DNA of 29,029 nucleotides from a virus. The notes below the pieces were generated by a model, which was not told the origin of the DNA, did not search any database, and saw nothing but the letters and a program-made list of their open reading frames with translations. Shown piece after piece: positions 14,642 through 22,206 of this stretch. The stretch lies in the IMG/VR virus record IMGVR_UViG_3300006737_000125, positions 1-29,029 of that record; one strand, written 5' to 3'. Made by a program: the position numbers and the translations under genes. Position 1 is the first letter of the stretch. Each line of letters opens with the position of its first letter.

Positions 14642-15463
14642 TCAGGAATCGCTACCGCCCACTTGAGAGGCGAAGTCCAGGCTGCCAATGATATCCATGA
14701 AGGAAGTAGCAGCGGCAGGACGCAGGTAGTTAACGCGGCAGATGATGTAAGCAGCTTTACCGGCGTCCTTATCATCAGAGCTGATGAAGACACCGTCGCC
14801 GTCCACAGATGTGGAGGTCACAGCGTTGACGTTATACACCTTGAAGGTGGTGTCAGCAGTGACGCGGAACATCATGGCGTTTGCAGCATCCTGGTCGTCG
14901 ATACCGGCGGTGGTAACGGCGGTCCAGAAAGGTGCTTCTGCAACGGAAACATCGGATTCACCCTGGGCGATAGTGCCTGAGGAGAATGCTGTCGTGACGG
15001 CGGTTGCAGCAGCCAGACCGTTGGCCTGAGTTGCAGGAACGCCGAAAGGAGAACCACTGTTGTCGGGACCGAACAGCAGAATCTCGGTGTTGGTGCCGTC
15101 GATATCTGCAGTCAAAGGAGTAGCAGGATAGGAAGGCTCACCAGCGGAAGGGATGTCCTGGCCGATAGCAATCGAAGCGCTGTAAATGTAAGCGGGACGA
15201 TCAGCGTCAGCTTGAACAACCAGTGAAGTGCGGTCATCACGCACACGGTCGTCAGGACGACGGTCGGGTGAAGGAACCGTCAGGTTGAAGCTCTTGTTGT
15301 TGGCTTTGTCAGCAGTCAGGTTACTGACTTTGACATAACCAACCAGCTCGTAGAGCTCGAAGCCAGGCCAGCCAAAAACACCTTCGGTGTTATAGGAGGA
15401 CAGGCGATTGATTTGATTACCGGGCTGCAAAATTGCGCCCTTTTCAGCAGTGTAAGATGCCAT
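14642..15463 (-). CDS. Abundant structural protein partnered with the capsid protein
   Basis: 273 residues, no membrane segment, Asp/Ala/Thr-rich and strand-rich (LYELVGYVKVSNLTA, DRTSLVVQADADRPAYIYSASIAIGQ, TNTEILLFGPDNSGSPFGVP, TADTTFKVYNVNAVTSTSVDGDGVFIS, AAYIICRVNYLRPAA). A very strong ribosome site (AAAGGAGGT, 8 nt before ATG), C-ending codon preference like that of the capsid gene, and a terminator immediately after all point to a major virion component. A head decoration (cement) protein is the likely role; a major tail protein cannot be ruled out. I do not recognise a named family. Confidence 0.78.
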   Translation of the reverse strand: MASYTAEKGAILQPGNQINRLSSYNTEGVFGWPGFELYELVGYVKVSNLTADKANNKSFNLTVPSPDRRPDDRVRDDRTSLVVQADADRPAYIYSASIAIGQDIPSAGEPSYPATPLTADIDGTNTEILLFGPDNSGSPFGVPATQANGLAAATAVTTAFSSGTIAQGESDVSVAEAPFWTAVTTAGIDDQDAANAMMFRVTADTTFKVYNVNAVTSTSVDGDGVFISSDDKDAGKAAYIICRVNYLRPAAATSFMDIIGSLDFASQVGGSDS

Positions 15464-15482
15464 TAGTTACGTACCTCCTTTA

Positions 15483-16628
15483 TCACTCAGTAATGGTGAA
15501 GGCGGTGGTCACGAAGTCCTTATTCAGGTTCGCGAAACCGGCGTACAGCTGCCAAATCAAGATGATAAAGCGGCTGAAGTCGTCATTGTTGTTGATCAGG
15601 ACCTGAGCATTCGGGCCGCCGATACCAACACCGACTGCCTGAGGACCGAAGAACAATCCAGGAGGCGTCGAACGACCTGCAACAGCGCCAGAACCATCAC
15701 CGATGTCAACAGTTGCAGTTTTGCTTGGCATGTTGGTGGTCTCGAAGAAACGCACACCCTCGAACACGAAGCCGGAAGGCATGACGGGCTCTCCAGCCAC
15801 GAATTGTGCCTGGCCAAACTGACCGCCCTGGTACAGAGCAGCGTTAGGAGCAGACATACCCATTAGAGGGTTGGGGGCACCCATGCCAGGATAACGAGCC
15901 ACTTCACGGAAGCCCTGGTCAGCACGGAGGTCCTTCATGAAGGAAGGATCAGCGATACAACGGTAGTAACCGTCTTGGAACACAGGGACGTTGCGCTTAC
16001 GCAGGCTCTTAACAACGTTTAGAAGGTCCGTCTTAACGTTGAACTTGAAACGCTCAGAGGCGTATTCGGTTGCGGTATAGGCACCAACAGTGACACCAGT
16101 TTTGGTGTGGTCGTTTGGATAGTAGTAGCCGCCTTGGGTGTCGCCGGACTGGCCACGAGACTCAGCCTTGAACAGCTCGTCCAGGAACACACGATCGCGC
16201 CAACGACGATAGTCGTCAAGCAGGGTCAGTGAACCGATGGACTGGTGGAACATGTTAAGGTTCCCAGTGTCCAACAGAAGACGCTGAGCGGTCATCAGGG
16301 TCTCACGAGCAATCTTGAAGGTGCTCGGAAGATTGGTGTTATTTGGATCCGCAGGGCCGGTGTACTCACGCAGAGACACAAGCACCTTGTCTTTAACGAT
16401 GGAACGGCTGTTGGCAGTACCGATCGTTTGGTCTTGGGTACGCTCGCGGCTGGTCTTGGTGCCTGGGTTACCGAAGAAGCGGTAACGATCCAGCTGCACG
16501 GTTTGACCAGGCTGCTTGGTGAAGTCGTGGACTACAACGGGCTCGCAAGCCATCTCCACGACATAAGCTGGATGGGGACGGTATAGTTCCGCACCCAACA
16601 GCTTCGGAAAGTCGTTATCGATGAACAT
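15483..16628 (-). CDS. Major capsid protein
   Basis: 381 residues, in the right size range for a mature HK97-fold shell protein. Seen features: TVQLDRYRFFGNPG and DQTIGTANSRSIVKDKVLVSLREYTGP in the N-arm region, a helical middle (ARETLMTAQRLLLDTG), VVKSLRKRNVPVFQDGYYRCIADPSFMKDLRAD, GEPVMPSGFVFEGVRFFETTNMP near the A-domain, and a hydrophobic end with QLYAGFANLNKDFVTTAFTI. The plan (IADPS/THP-x-xxDLRxD, GxFxGVRFFExTN) reminds me of the N4-gp56 family of coat proteins, which infer the same HK97 fold. It follows the portal and scaffold-like genes, has a C-ending, high-expression codon bias, and is served by its own extended -10 promoter. Confidence 0.87.
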   Translation of the reverse strand: MFIDNDFPKLLGAELYRPHPAYVVEMACEPVVVHDFTKQPGQTVQLDRYRFFGNPGTKTSRERTQDQTIGTANSRSIVKDKVLVSLREYTGPADPNNTNLPSTFKIARETLMTAQRLLLDTGNLNMFHQSIGSLTLLDDYRRWRDRVFLDELFKAESRGQSGDTQGGYYYPNDHTKTGVTVGAYTATEYASERFKFNVKTDLLNVVKSLRKRNVPVFQDGYYRCIADPSFMKDLRADQGFREVARYPGMGAPNPLMGMSAPNAALYQGGQFGQAQFVAGEPVMPSGFVFEGVRFFETTNMPSKTATVDIGDGSGAVAGRSTPPGLFFGPQAVGVGIGGPNAQVLINNNDDFSRFIILIWQLYAGFANLNKDFVTTAFTITE

Positions 16629-16710
16629 AATAGTTTCTCAGCTAAATTTTAGGCGCTGATACTTGAGGAAAAAATCCTCCAAATATGGAAATTTTCATTC
16701 CATTAAAAAA

Positions 16711-16719
16711 ATTATAGCA
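16711..16719 (-). promoter_or_regulatory. Extended -10 promoter of the capsid gene
   Basis: On the minus strand TGCTATAAT is a perfect extended -10 (TGnTATAAT), followed by a T-run. Transcription would start near 16704, giving a ~75-nt leader. TTGATA lies only 9 nt upstream of the -10, too close to act as -35. The leader contains a small hairpin, GAGGA-T5-TCCTC, about 40 nt before the ATG. A perfect box just before the most highly expressed genes makes this a good candidate. Confidence 0.65.
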
Positions 16720-16747
16720 ATGCTTTATCAACCTGGTTATTTAAGTC

Positions 16748-16954
16748 TCAACGAAAATTTCTGAAATCTCCTACCGAACGGTACTCTTCTCCTTCAGAGG
16801 GTGATTTGACTTCACCTGCCATACGTGGAACGGTAGGTTTGCCTTCATTTATCAGACTATCCCTTAGAGTCTGGTTCATGCCTAAAATACCTTCTCCTCT
16901 CTTTGCAGCATCACGCGATGCTTTCACTGCACCAGGTAAACCTTTGCCCATCAC
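16748..16954 (-). CDS. Hypothetical small basic protein (68 aa)
   Basis: 68 residues: MMGKGLPGAVKASRDAAKRG, then EGILGMNQTLRDSLINEGKP and SPSEGEEYRSVGDFRNFR. Net positive N-terminal half, polar C-terminal half, no hydrophobic segment. Its ATG overlaps the upstream stop (ATGA), so it is translationally coupled to the 86-residue gene. Position between scaffold-like and capsid genes suggests a capsid assembly or minor head component. Not recognised. Confidence 0.65.
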   Translation of the reverse strand: MMGKGLPGAVKASRDAAKRGEGILGMNQTLRDSLINEGKPTVPRMAGEVKSPSEGEEYRSVGDFRNFR

Positions 16955-17211
16955 ATCGCCTCCGGGTTAACAAACTGCATCGTGGGATTGCCACCAACCA
17001 TATTCCCAGGTGAATACTGTGTAGGAGGAACAGTGCCCATGCGCCCCATTGGATTCACATAGCCATCAATGGGCTGAAGAGCTGGGCTCATCGCTTGAAT
17101 CTCAGGGTTAATAGGACCCTCGGCAGCTGCTTGCTGCGCTGCAGCTTCTAAAACTGCCTTAGCCATCATGGCTTTACTAACTGCTTTCTTAGCTTTACTA
17201 GAGTCCATCAT
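16951..17211 (-). CDS. Hypothetical small head-region protein (86 aa)
   Basis: 86 residues. An alanine- and lysine-rich helix (SKAKKAVSKAMMAKAVLEAA, continuing AQQAAAEG) is followed by a disordered Pro/Met/Gly-rich tail (MGRMGTVPPTQYSPGNMVGG). It overlaps both neighbours by 4 nt (ATGA junctions). The amphipathic helix plus flexible tail resembles small scaffold or core proteins, but this is only a compositional likeness. Not recognised. Confidence 0.65.
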   Translation of the reverse strand: MMDSSKAKKAVSKAMMAKAVLEAAAQQAAAEGPINPEIQAMSPALQPIDGYVNPMGRMGTVPPTQYSPGNMVGGNPTMQFVNPEAM

Positions 17212-17642
17212 TTCTTAGCTTTTTGAATAGGCATAGGAGGGTAACCAAGAGGAAGTTGACCCGTTGGAGGCATCATCTGCATCAGTTGATATTGCTGCTC
17301 AACACCAATTTGGTTTTGCACCATCTCAGCGGAGCTCAACATTCCAGGGACAAATAGACCATTCCGAGGAAGGGGAGAACCAGGGAGATTGAGTTTGAGA
17401 TAAGAGTTATCCAAATCACGTGGCATCCTGGGCTGAGGAGCATTTGGATTGCCAACCTGCGTCTGCATGTCTTGCATGCGGATAGGCGCATATTCATCGG
17501 TATTGCCAGCCATGATCTGACGTGCAGTGTCGCCAGCACCAAAATGAACAAGACCGGGAGCACCAATCGGGCCACCTGCAGTACCGATCGCCTCCAAAAA
17601 CTGATCAGTCTTCTCTCTTGCTCCTGCCTTTTTTTTTGCCAT
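17208..17642 (-). CDS. Hypothetical head-region protein (144 aa)
   Basis: 144 residues: basic start (AKKKAGAREKTDQFLEAIGT), Gly/Pro-rich middle (GAPGLVHFGAGDTARQIMAG), and a Met/Gln/Pro-rich end (QQYQLMQMMPPTGQLPLGYP). Largely disordered. A terminator hairpin lies in the 63 nt upstream, ending only 8 nt before its ATG, so it needs read-through or a promoter I cannot see. It begins a three-gene overlapping chain (144, 86 and 68 residues) leading to the capsid promoter. Function unknown. Confidence 0.65.
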   Translation of the reverse strand: MAKKKAGAREKTDQFLEAIGTAGGPIGAPGLVHFGAGDTARQIMAGNTDEYAPIRMQDMQTQVGNPNAPQPRMPRDLDNSYLKLNLPGSPLPRNGLFVPGMLSSAEMVQNQIGVEQQYQLMQMMPPTGQLPLGYPPMPIQKAKK

Positions 17643-17650
17643 AACTTGAT

Positions 17651-17680
17651 AAAAAATTAGGGGCAGTTTCCTACCCCCTA
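17651..17680 (-). terminator. Terminator after the scaffold-like gene
   Basis: Minus strand TAGGGG, 11-nt loop, CCCCTA, then AA and TTTTTT. It lies 26 nt after the stop of the scaffold-like gene. The U-tract ends 8 nt before the next ATG, so it could also lower expression of that gene. Confidence 0.72.
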
Positions 17681-17705
17681 TTTTAGACTAAGTGAAGTCT
17701 AGGGA

Positions 17706-18704
17706 TCACTCCATCACCAGGAGCTTGTTGCGGAACACCTCAGGATTCTGCTGAGCAGAGTTCAGATAACGCCAGGCGTTAGAGGGGTCACGATCGGCTA
17801 GGTTGCCGAAGCTATTCCAGAAGTCACCAGCATTAGCGGCTGCTTGGGGCTGGGGAGGGATAGGCATCTGAGGACGGGCAGGCGCAGCTTGTTGCTGATA
17901 CTGCTGGCCTACTTGCTGAGCACCTTGAGGTGCGACAGGAGCGGCTTCATCAGGGATAGGATGAGGGCCGTTCGCGCCAAAGAACTCACAGGTGTAGTCA
18001 GCGAGCACGTCGGGGTCAGTCAGGATGGCTTCATAAGCCTTGTGCTCGTTAGAGAGCTCCTGTAGGAGTTCACAAGCTTGGATCAGTTGCTGATTGGTCT
18101 GGATTAGAGAATCCTCAACTGAGCAGGCATAATCATTGAGAACCTTGGGAACATCAGGACCAAAGTGGTCAATGATCTCAAGACTTGCTTCGCTTACTCC
18201 GTTTGCTCGGAGCTGCTCCGGGCTGATCTCCAGAGAAGTTAGGGAAGAGTCGTTGGAGAATGCCTGGTTGTTGTTGATCGAAGGCGAAGAGGTCTGCATC
18301 CCCAGGCTGCTGAATTGGGGAGCCTGTTGGGAACCGTAGCTGGCCGGGTCGATTGCCGGAGTCTGAGTCGATTGTTGACCCAGGGTTGGGAATTGGACGG
18401 GCGAACTCAGGAGCCCGACCACCTTGTTGAACGCTTCCCGATAAGGGTTCTCCGCTTGTGGAGTCGCCTGGTACGCCTGGGGCGCGGACTGAGTAGGGAG
18501 TGAGGCCTGCATCTGCGCTGCCATCTGGGCCGGCATTTGCGGGGCTGGGGCCGTCACTTGCTGGTATGGCGCCACCCATTGGGTATTCGTAGAAACCACC
18601 GGAGCCTGTGCCGCCGTCTGCGCTACCGGAGCCGCGTAGCTGGTCGGTTGGGTCGGGGATGTTTGGGGTGCCGATTGGGTCGGCATTGCGGTATCGGCCT
18701 GCAT
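17706..18704 (-). CDS. Scaffold-like protein overprinted on the portal gene
   Basis: 332 residues. Residues 1-150 are disordered, Gln/Pro/Ala-rich (APAPQMPAQMAAQMQASLP). Residues ~155-245 are helical (ISPEQLRANGVSEASLEIID, VEDSLIQTNQQLIQACELLQ, LSNEHKAYEAILTDPD). A second Gln/Pro-rich linker leads to a C-terminal segment DFWNSFGNLADRDPSNAWRY...FRNKLLVME. The disordered-helical-short C-terminal plan and the place between portal and capsid genes suggest a scaffolding or capsid-assembly protein. The start is well supported by AGAGGT 5 nt before the ATG, inside the portal frame. The first 527 nt lie in the +1 frame of the portal gene. No protease motif is visible. Confidence 0.8.
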   Translation of the reverse strand: MQADTAMPTQSAPQTSPTQPTSYAAPVAQTAAQAPVVSTNTQWVAPYQQVTAPAPQMPAQMAAQMQASLPTQSAPQAYQATPQAENPYREAFNKVVGLLSSPVQFPTLGQQSTQTPAIDPASYGSQQAPQFSSLGMQTSSPSINNNQAFSNDSSLTSLEISPEQLRANGVSEASLEIIDHFGPDVPKVLNDYACSVEDSLIQTNQQLIQACELLQELSNEHKAYEAILTDPDVLADYTCEFFGANGPHPIPDEAAPVAPQGAQQVGQQYQQQAAPARPQMPIPPQPQAAANAGDFWNSFGNLADRDPSNAWRYLNSAQQNPEVFRNKLLVME

Positions 18705-20436
18705 AAGTTACCTCTTTTTGTAGGCTTTCGAGTGTGCGATAAAGGAAGGGGGTGAGATCTAATCTCGGATCCGCAGCCATCGGAAGATTCGGTTGCTGCG
18801 GATGTGGTGTCCGCATTTCTTGATTTATAAGATCAATAAATGTGGAGTAAGCCCTCTGTACTTCCCCTACCACACGGAATGGGAAACCGGAGAGCATGCC
18901 CGCGATTTCGTCATCCGTTTTAGAAGGGAATAGATACTTCAGTGCTTCAATGCTATCAACACCTAACTCTTGCAAGTTTCTGGTGAAAATAGACTGGTTG
19001 AGTTTATCCTGTGTTGTATCTTCGTACACAGGTCCAAGCCAACGCCAAAGAACAGTTCTGTCACCGTCCGGGGCTAAACCAAGAACGCCTGGAGGCAGTT
19101 CCTGATTTTCAATTGCTGCGTCAATTGCAACTTGAAGTTTTTTCTCGTAACGAGCTTTTGATTTTTCGTATTTTTCAAGTGCTTTTTCGTCAACTTCTTC
19201 AGGCAAAACGGGATATTTAATCCCGCTCTCGTAAGCCATTGACTTACGGAAAATTTGTTCTTCTTGGAAGATAATCAGCTCGAGACAGCGGTTGATACCG
19301 TAGGTGTACAGCTGTAAGCATTTCTTCTTAGCTGTAGCACTGACTCGACCATAAGCCGATTTGTATTCAGTGGCAGTGACGTTGGTAATGCTGAGATCAT
19401 CAATACCACCAAGGGCTAATCGAATCTCACTGCGCAGTTGTTCAGCGAATCGAGCTTGATCCGTGCTGACTGCGTTCGGCGTAATAAAGCCGACCCTATC
19501 AGTAGGTTCTAGGTTCGCAATGACACGCGGAACACGCATGCCTGACCCAGGTTTGCCATTGTATCCAGGTGAGTCACGAGTGACATTGTCTTGCTTAAAC
19601 GTCGAGCTTGAAAGAAAGAAATCTGACTGAAAGCCTGACTGACTTGAAATACTTGGCCGCTGCGCTGGATCACTTGAGTCGTACTCAACAATGTCTTGCT
19701 TTGGGCGAGATGACAGTAACGTTGGGTTGCCAAAGAAAGAAAGGTTGGCCCTGATGTTCTTTACCATCTCATCGTGAGCGATGATTTGGTTAGCCATCAT
19801 GTCGAATTCGCCAGCGCCTTCAGTACCGAAAGCATCAGGGTTATTCAGAACCTCGACACATGGAATGAACTCCATGCTATTTTTCACCACCTTCTTGTCA
19901 GTGAAGGCGAAGTCCATTGCCTCGTTGTCAAACGAGATCTCTTGTTCGCTATGGTATTCCTCAATCTCCTCGGCAGTAATACGAAGACGCATATACCGCT
20001 TGTTTGTATTCAGGCCAACACCGCTAAACCCTTTTGACGTTTTGACTTTATACGGATAGATAATGATGACTTCTTCTAGGTCACCTTCGGGAGAGTAATA
20101 AGCACGATAAGAATCCCGATCAAACCAATAAATACGATAAGTTTTCTCAGTCGGTCGGATATAGAACAGGCCTTTACCGTAAGCCAGGAAACGTTCCCAG
20201 ATAGAGTCGAGCCGTGCATCGAGACGATTGAACTTAATGACTTGCTGGATAAAATCGTAGCGCTGCGTACCAAAGTTATCCTGCAGCGGATAAAACTCGA
20301 CGCCCTGCCTGATCCCAAACATTTTCATTTGGGAAAGGTGTGCGCTCACCAGCATGGTGTCCGCAGGGCCTGTACTATCGCGTGAAACTACCGATTTGAG
20401 GATAGAGTCAAGTTGAGATTTAGCACTATCGCCCAT
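18178..20436 (-). CDS. Portal protein
   Basis: 752 residues. Recognisable portal architecture: helical clip/stem region with QLRSEIRLALGGIDDLSITN, VTATEYKSAYGRVSATAKKK, a wing rich in strands (YRIYWFDRDSYRAYY, EEVIIIYPYKVKT), and FFGNPTLLSSRP. The helical EYKSAYGRV...RCLELIIFQEEQIFRK section fits the portal crown. After about residue 575 the sequence becomes a low-complexity Gly/Ser/Pro/Asp tail ending in a basic SKRSKRSKS. That whole tail overlaps the scaffold-like gene in another frame. Position after the large terminase is the standard phage order. The portal forms the 12-fold DNA channel of the head. Confidence 0.9.
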   Translation of the reverse strand: MGDSAKSQLDSILKSVVSRDSTGPADTMLVSAHLSQMKMFGIRQGVEFYPLQDNFGTQRYDFIQQVIKFNRLDARLDSIWERFLAYGKGLFYIRPTEKTYRIYWFDRDSYRAYYSPEGDLEEVIIIYPYKVKTSKGFSGVGLNTNKRYMRLRITAEEIEEYHSEQEISFDNEAMDFAFTDKKVVKNSMEFIPCVEVLNNPDAFGTEGAGEFDMMANQIIAHDEMVKNIRANLSFFGNPTLLSSRPKQDIVEYDSSDPAQRPSISSQSGFQSDFFLSSSTFKQDNVTRDSPGYNGKPGSGMRVPRVIANLEPTDRVGFITPNAVSTDQARFAEQLRSEIRLALGGIDDLSITNVTATEYKSAYGRVSATAKKKCLQLYTYGINRCLELIIFQEEQIFRKSMAYESGIKYPVLPEEVDEKALEKYEKSKARYEKKLQVAIDAAIENQELPPGVLGLAPDGDRTVLWRWLGPVYEDTTQDKLNQSIFTRNLQELGVDSIEALKYLFPSKTDDEIAGMLSGFPFRVVGEVQRAYSTFIDLINQEMRTPHPQQPNLPMAADPRLDLTPFLYRTLESLQKEVTYAGRYRNADPIGTPNIPDPTDQLRGSGSADGGTGSGGFYEYPMGGAIPASDGPSPANAGPDGSADAGLTPYSVRAPGVPGDSTSGEPLSGSVQQGGRAPEFARPIPNPGSTIDSDSGNRPGQLRFPTGSPIQQPGDADLFAFDQQQPGILQRLFPNFSGDQPGAAPSKRSKRSKS

Positions 20437-20450
20437 TCTGTTAAAAAGGT

Positions 20451-20633
20451 CTACTGATCAATATCGTAACCAGCTTCGAGTCTTTTGAAAATAATTGTCC
20501 CGTCTTCAACCTCTACATCAAAACGTTCGTTTGGTTGTAGGGCCATGTCGTGACAAAGCTCATCCGGCAAAGGCAGGATGGCAGAACCATAAGCATCTTG
20601 CTCAAGTTCTACTTCAAAATAGCTGGGAGACAT
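20451..20633 (-). CDS. AbrB/MazE-like small protein between terminase and portal
   Basis: 60 residues. SPSYFEVELEQDAYGSAILP, PLPDELCHDMALQPNERFDV, EVEDGTIIFKRLE follows the swapped-hairpin AbrB/MazE fold: a G-xxxLPLP strand, D-E-L helix, L-P-x-E-xx-xVE-D-G-xIxxK/R. Family members are DNA-binding dimers acting as regulators or antitoxins. No partner toxin gene is adjacent, so it is not a toxin-antitoxin pair by context. It sits in the packaging operon with only 14-27 nt on each side. The acidic character and place suggest either a virion or assembly use of the fold, or a late regulator. Confidence 0.7.
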   Translation of the reverse strand: MSPSYFEVELEQDAYGSAILPLPDELCHDMALQPNERFDVEVEDGTIIFKRLEAGYDIDQ

Positions 20634-20660
20634 CGCGATGAATACCTATAGTTTAAATCG

Positions 20661-22190
20661 TCAATACTCTAACTCTAGTTTTCCCCTTGTCATTAGTCCA
20701 TTACATAACCAGACAAGGGCGTCAACACAGTCATCATGGGATGAAACTCCGAAGTTAACGATTTCATCTTTTAGTGCCTGGAATTTTCTGTACTTATTGA
20801 AGATTAGCTTGCGTTGCTCAAATAGCCCCATAATGCCACGGAAGCGTGCGACCTTGTCCCCTCTAAACCCTTTGACTGCGTGCCAGTTCATGTTGTAGAG
20901 ACCATGTTCACCGAGACATATTCGTTTGAAGTCAGCCTCCAGTGAAGCCTGGTATGCAACGGCTTCTGACCAAATTTCGATGTTGGTGCCAGTAGGAAAA
21001 TATTGATTCTTTTCTTTGTGCACGACACCCCATTCTTCCATCATCTCCATCATGGCTTCTAATTTTTCTAAGTTACCCATAATCCTTAAACGTTTACAGT
21101 CGATAATGTGTATCTTCCCTCCCACTCGCCCTCCCATCACGAAGGCGGTATAGTCGTTTCGTTCTCGAACACCTGCGGAAAGGTCAACGCCGATTCCTAA
21201 ACAATCGAATTGTGTTTCGATGGTTCCTTTGATAATTAGATCAGGAGAAAGCGAAAGCTCGCTCGTTTGTACAACTTGATTTTGGTACTGAAAAGAAAAA
21301 GCGATTGGTGCCTGCCGCCGGCGGTCGCGCAGATAATCGAGTGACCACATAGCCGGCCAATATGATTGTTCATCACCATTTGCATCAACAGAAATCGCGG
21401 ATTGGACGATCTGTACCCAGTTGTTGGCTGGAATGAATGTGGAGTTATGGATATCGTCATGACGGAAGCGGGTGCCAAGACAGATCGCCCTGCCGCCTTG
21501 GAACATCGTCGGAACGATGACTGAATTCCAGTTGTCCTCCATCGCTTGCCGGATATCCCGGTTCTTGATGTCGTCAGCACTCTTGATAGCGTCATCAATG
21601 ATGCAAAGATGTGAACGCTTGGAGGTCACAGCGCCCTTAAGACCTGCACAACACACAGTGAATTCTTCTTCACCTGCTGTTCGGATGCCAGCAAACTTCC
21701 AATCAATACTCCAGTACTCGTTCGAATTAATCCCCTTGGCGATCTTTACAGTAGGGAAGATCTCCTTATAAGCTTTACTCGATTCAATGATCCTTTTAAT
21801 AGCTGCGCTTTTAGGACGTGCCACATCCACCGTGTAGGAGATGTAGAGGATTTTCAAAGGTTTCCGCGCCAGTGCATGAATACCAACCGCCCATGCTGTG
21901 TACAAGCCAAGGATCGTGGACTTCGCACTACCCCGTGGCGCCAAGATATCAATATTTGGTCCGCCAATACCAATCAAACATTCACTGTCCTCCCCTGTAC
22001 AAAGATATTTATGCCATTCTTTATGATGCTCAGCAGGTGGTTTATCACCTACGACATCACAGAAATATGCAAAATCCTTTCGTGCACGTTCAATATCAAT
22101 ATTTGAAGTCTTCTTAACAATCCGTTGCTGTGCTGCAGCACGTGCAGTCCTTCGATATACGCTATGAATACTTGTTCCTGCCATGCACAA
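20661..22190 (-). CDS. terL: Terminase large subunit
   Basis: 509 residues. ATPase: LAPRGSAKST at residues 83-92 (Walker A), HLCIIDD at 194-200 (Walker B, with DD in place of DE), and ICLGTRF at 236-242 as coupling motif. Nuclease (RNase H-like): Asp336 in GIGVDLSAG, Glu409 in EIWSEAVAYQ, and Asp486/Asp487/Asp490 in HDDCVDALVW. All the expected acids are present. It cuts concatemeric DNA and drives it through the portal. Two close ATGs exist (MCMAG); the first is used here. It is preceded by the 137-residue gene and a putative small subunit, and followed by the AbrB-like gene and the portal. Confidence 0.95.
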   Translation of the reverse strand: MCMAGTSIHSVYRRTARAAAQQRIVKKTSNIDIERARKDFAYFCDVVGDKPPAEHHKEWHKYLCTGEDSECLIGIGGPNIDILAPRGSAKSTILGLYTAWAVGIHALARKPLKILYISYTVDVARPKSAAIKRIIESSKAYKEIFPTVKIAKGINSNEYWSIDWKFAGIRTAGEEEFTVCCAGLKGAVTSKRSHLCIIDDAIKSADDIKNRDIRQAMEDNWNSVIVPTMFQGGRAICLGTRFRHDDIHNSTFIPANNWVQIVQSAISVDANGDEQSYWPAMWSLDYLRDRRRQAPIAFSFQYQNQVVQTSELSLSPDLIIKGTIETQFDCLGIGVDLSAGVRERNDYTAFVMGGRVGGKIHIIDCKRLRIMGNLEKLEAMMEMMEEWGVVHKEKNQYFPTGTNIEIWSEAVAYQASLEADFKRICLGEHGLYNMNWHAVKGFRGDKVARFRGIMGLFEQRKLIFNKYRKFQALKDEIVNFGVSSHDDCVDALVWLCNGLMTRGKLELEY

Positions 22191-22206
22191 AGCATAGCGC
22201 CATAAA

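Noticed and set aside
14473-14793. Minus-strand frame spanning the capsid-unit terminator
   Set aside because: It crosses a strong terminator and overlaps two real genes in another frame; the product is Leu/Ser-rich noise.
20451-20633. Toxin-antitoxin pair
   Set aside because: The AbrB/MazE-like protein has no adjacent toxin-like gene; both neighbours are packaging genes.
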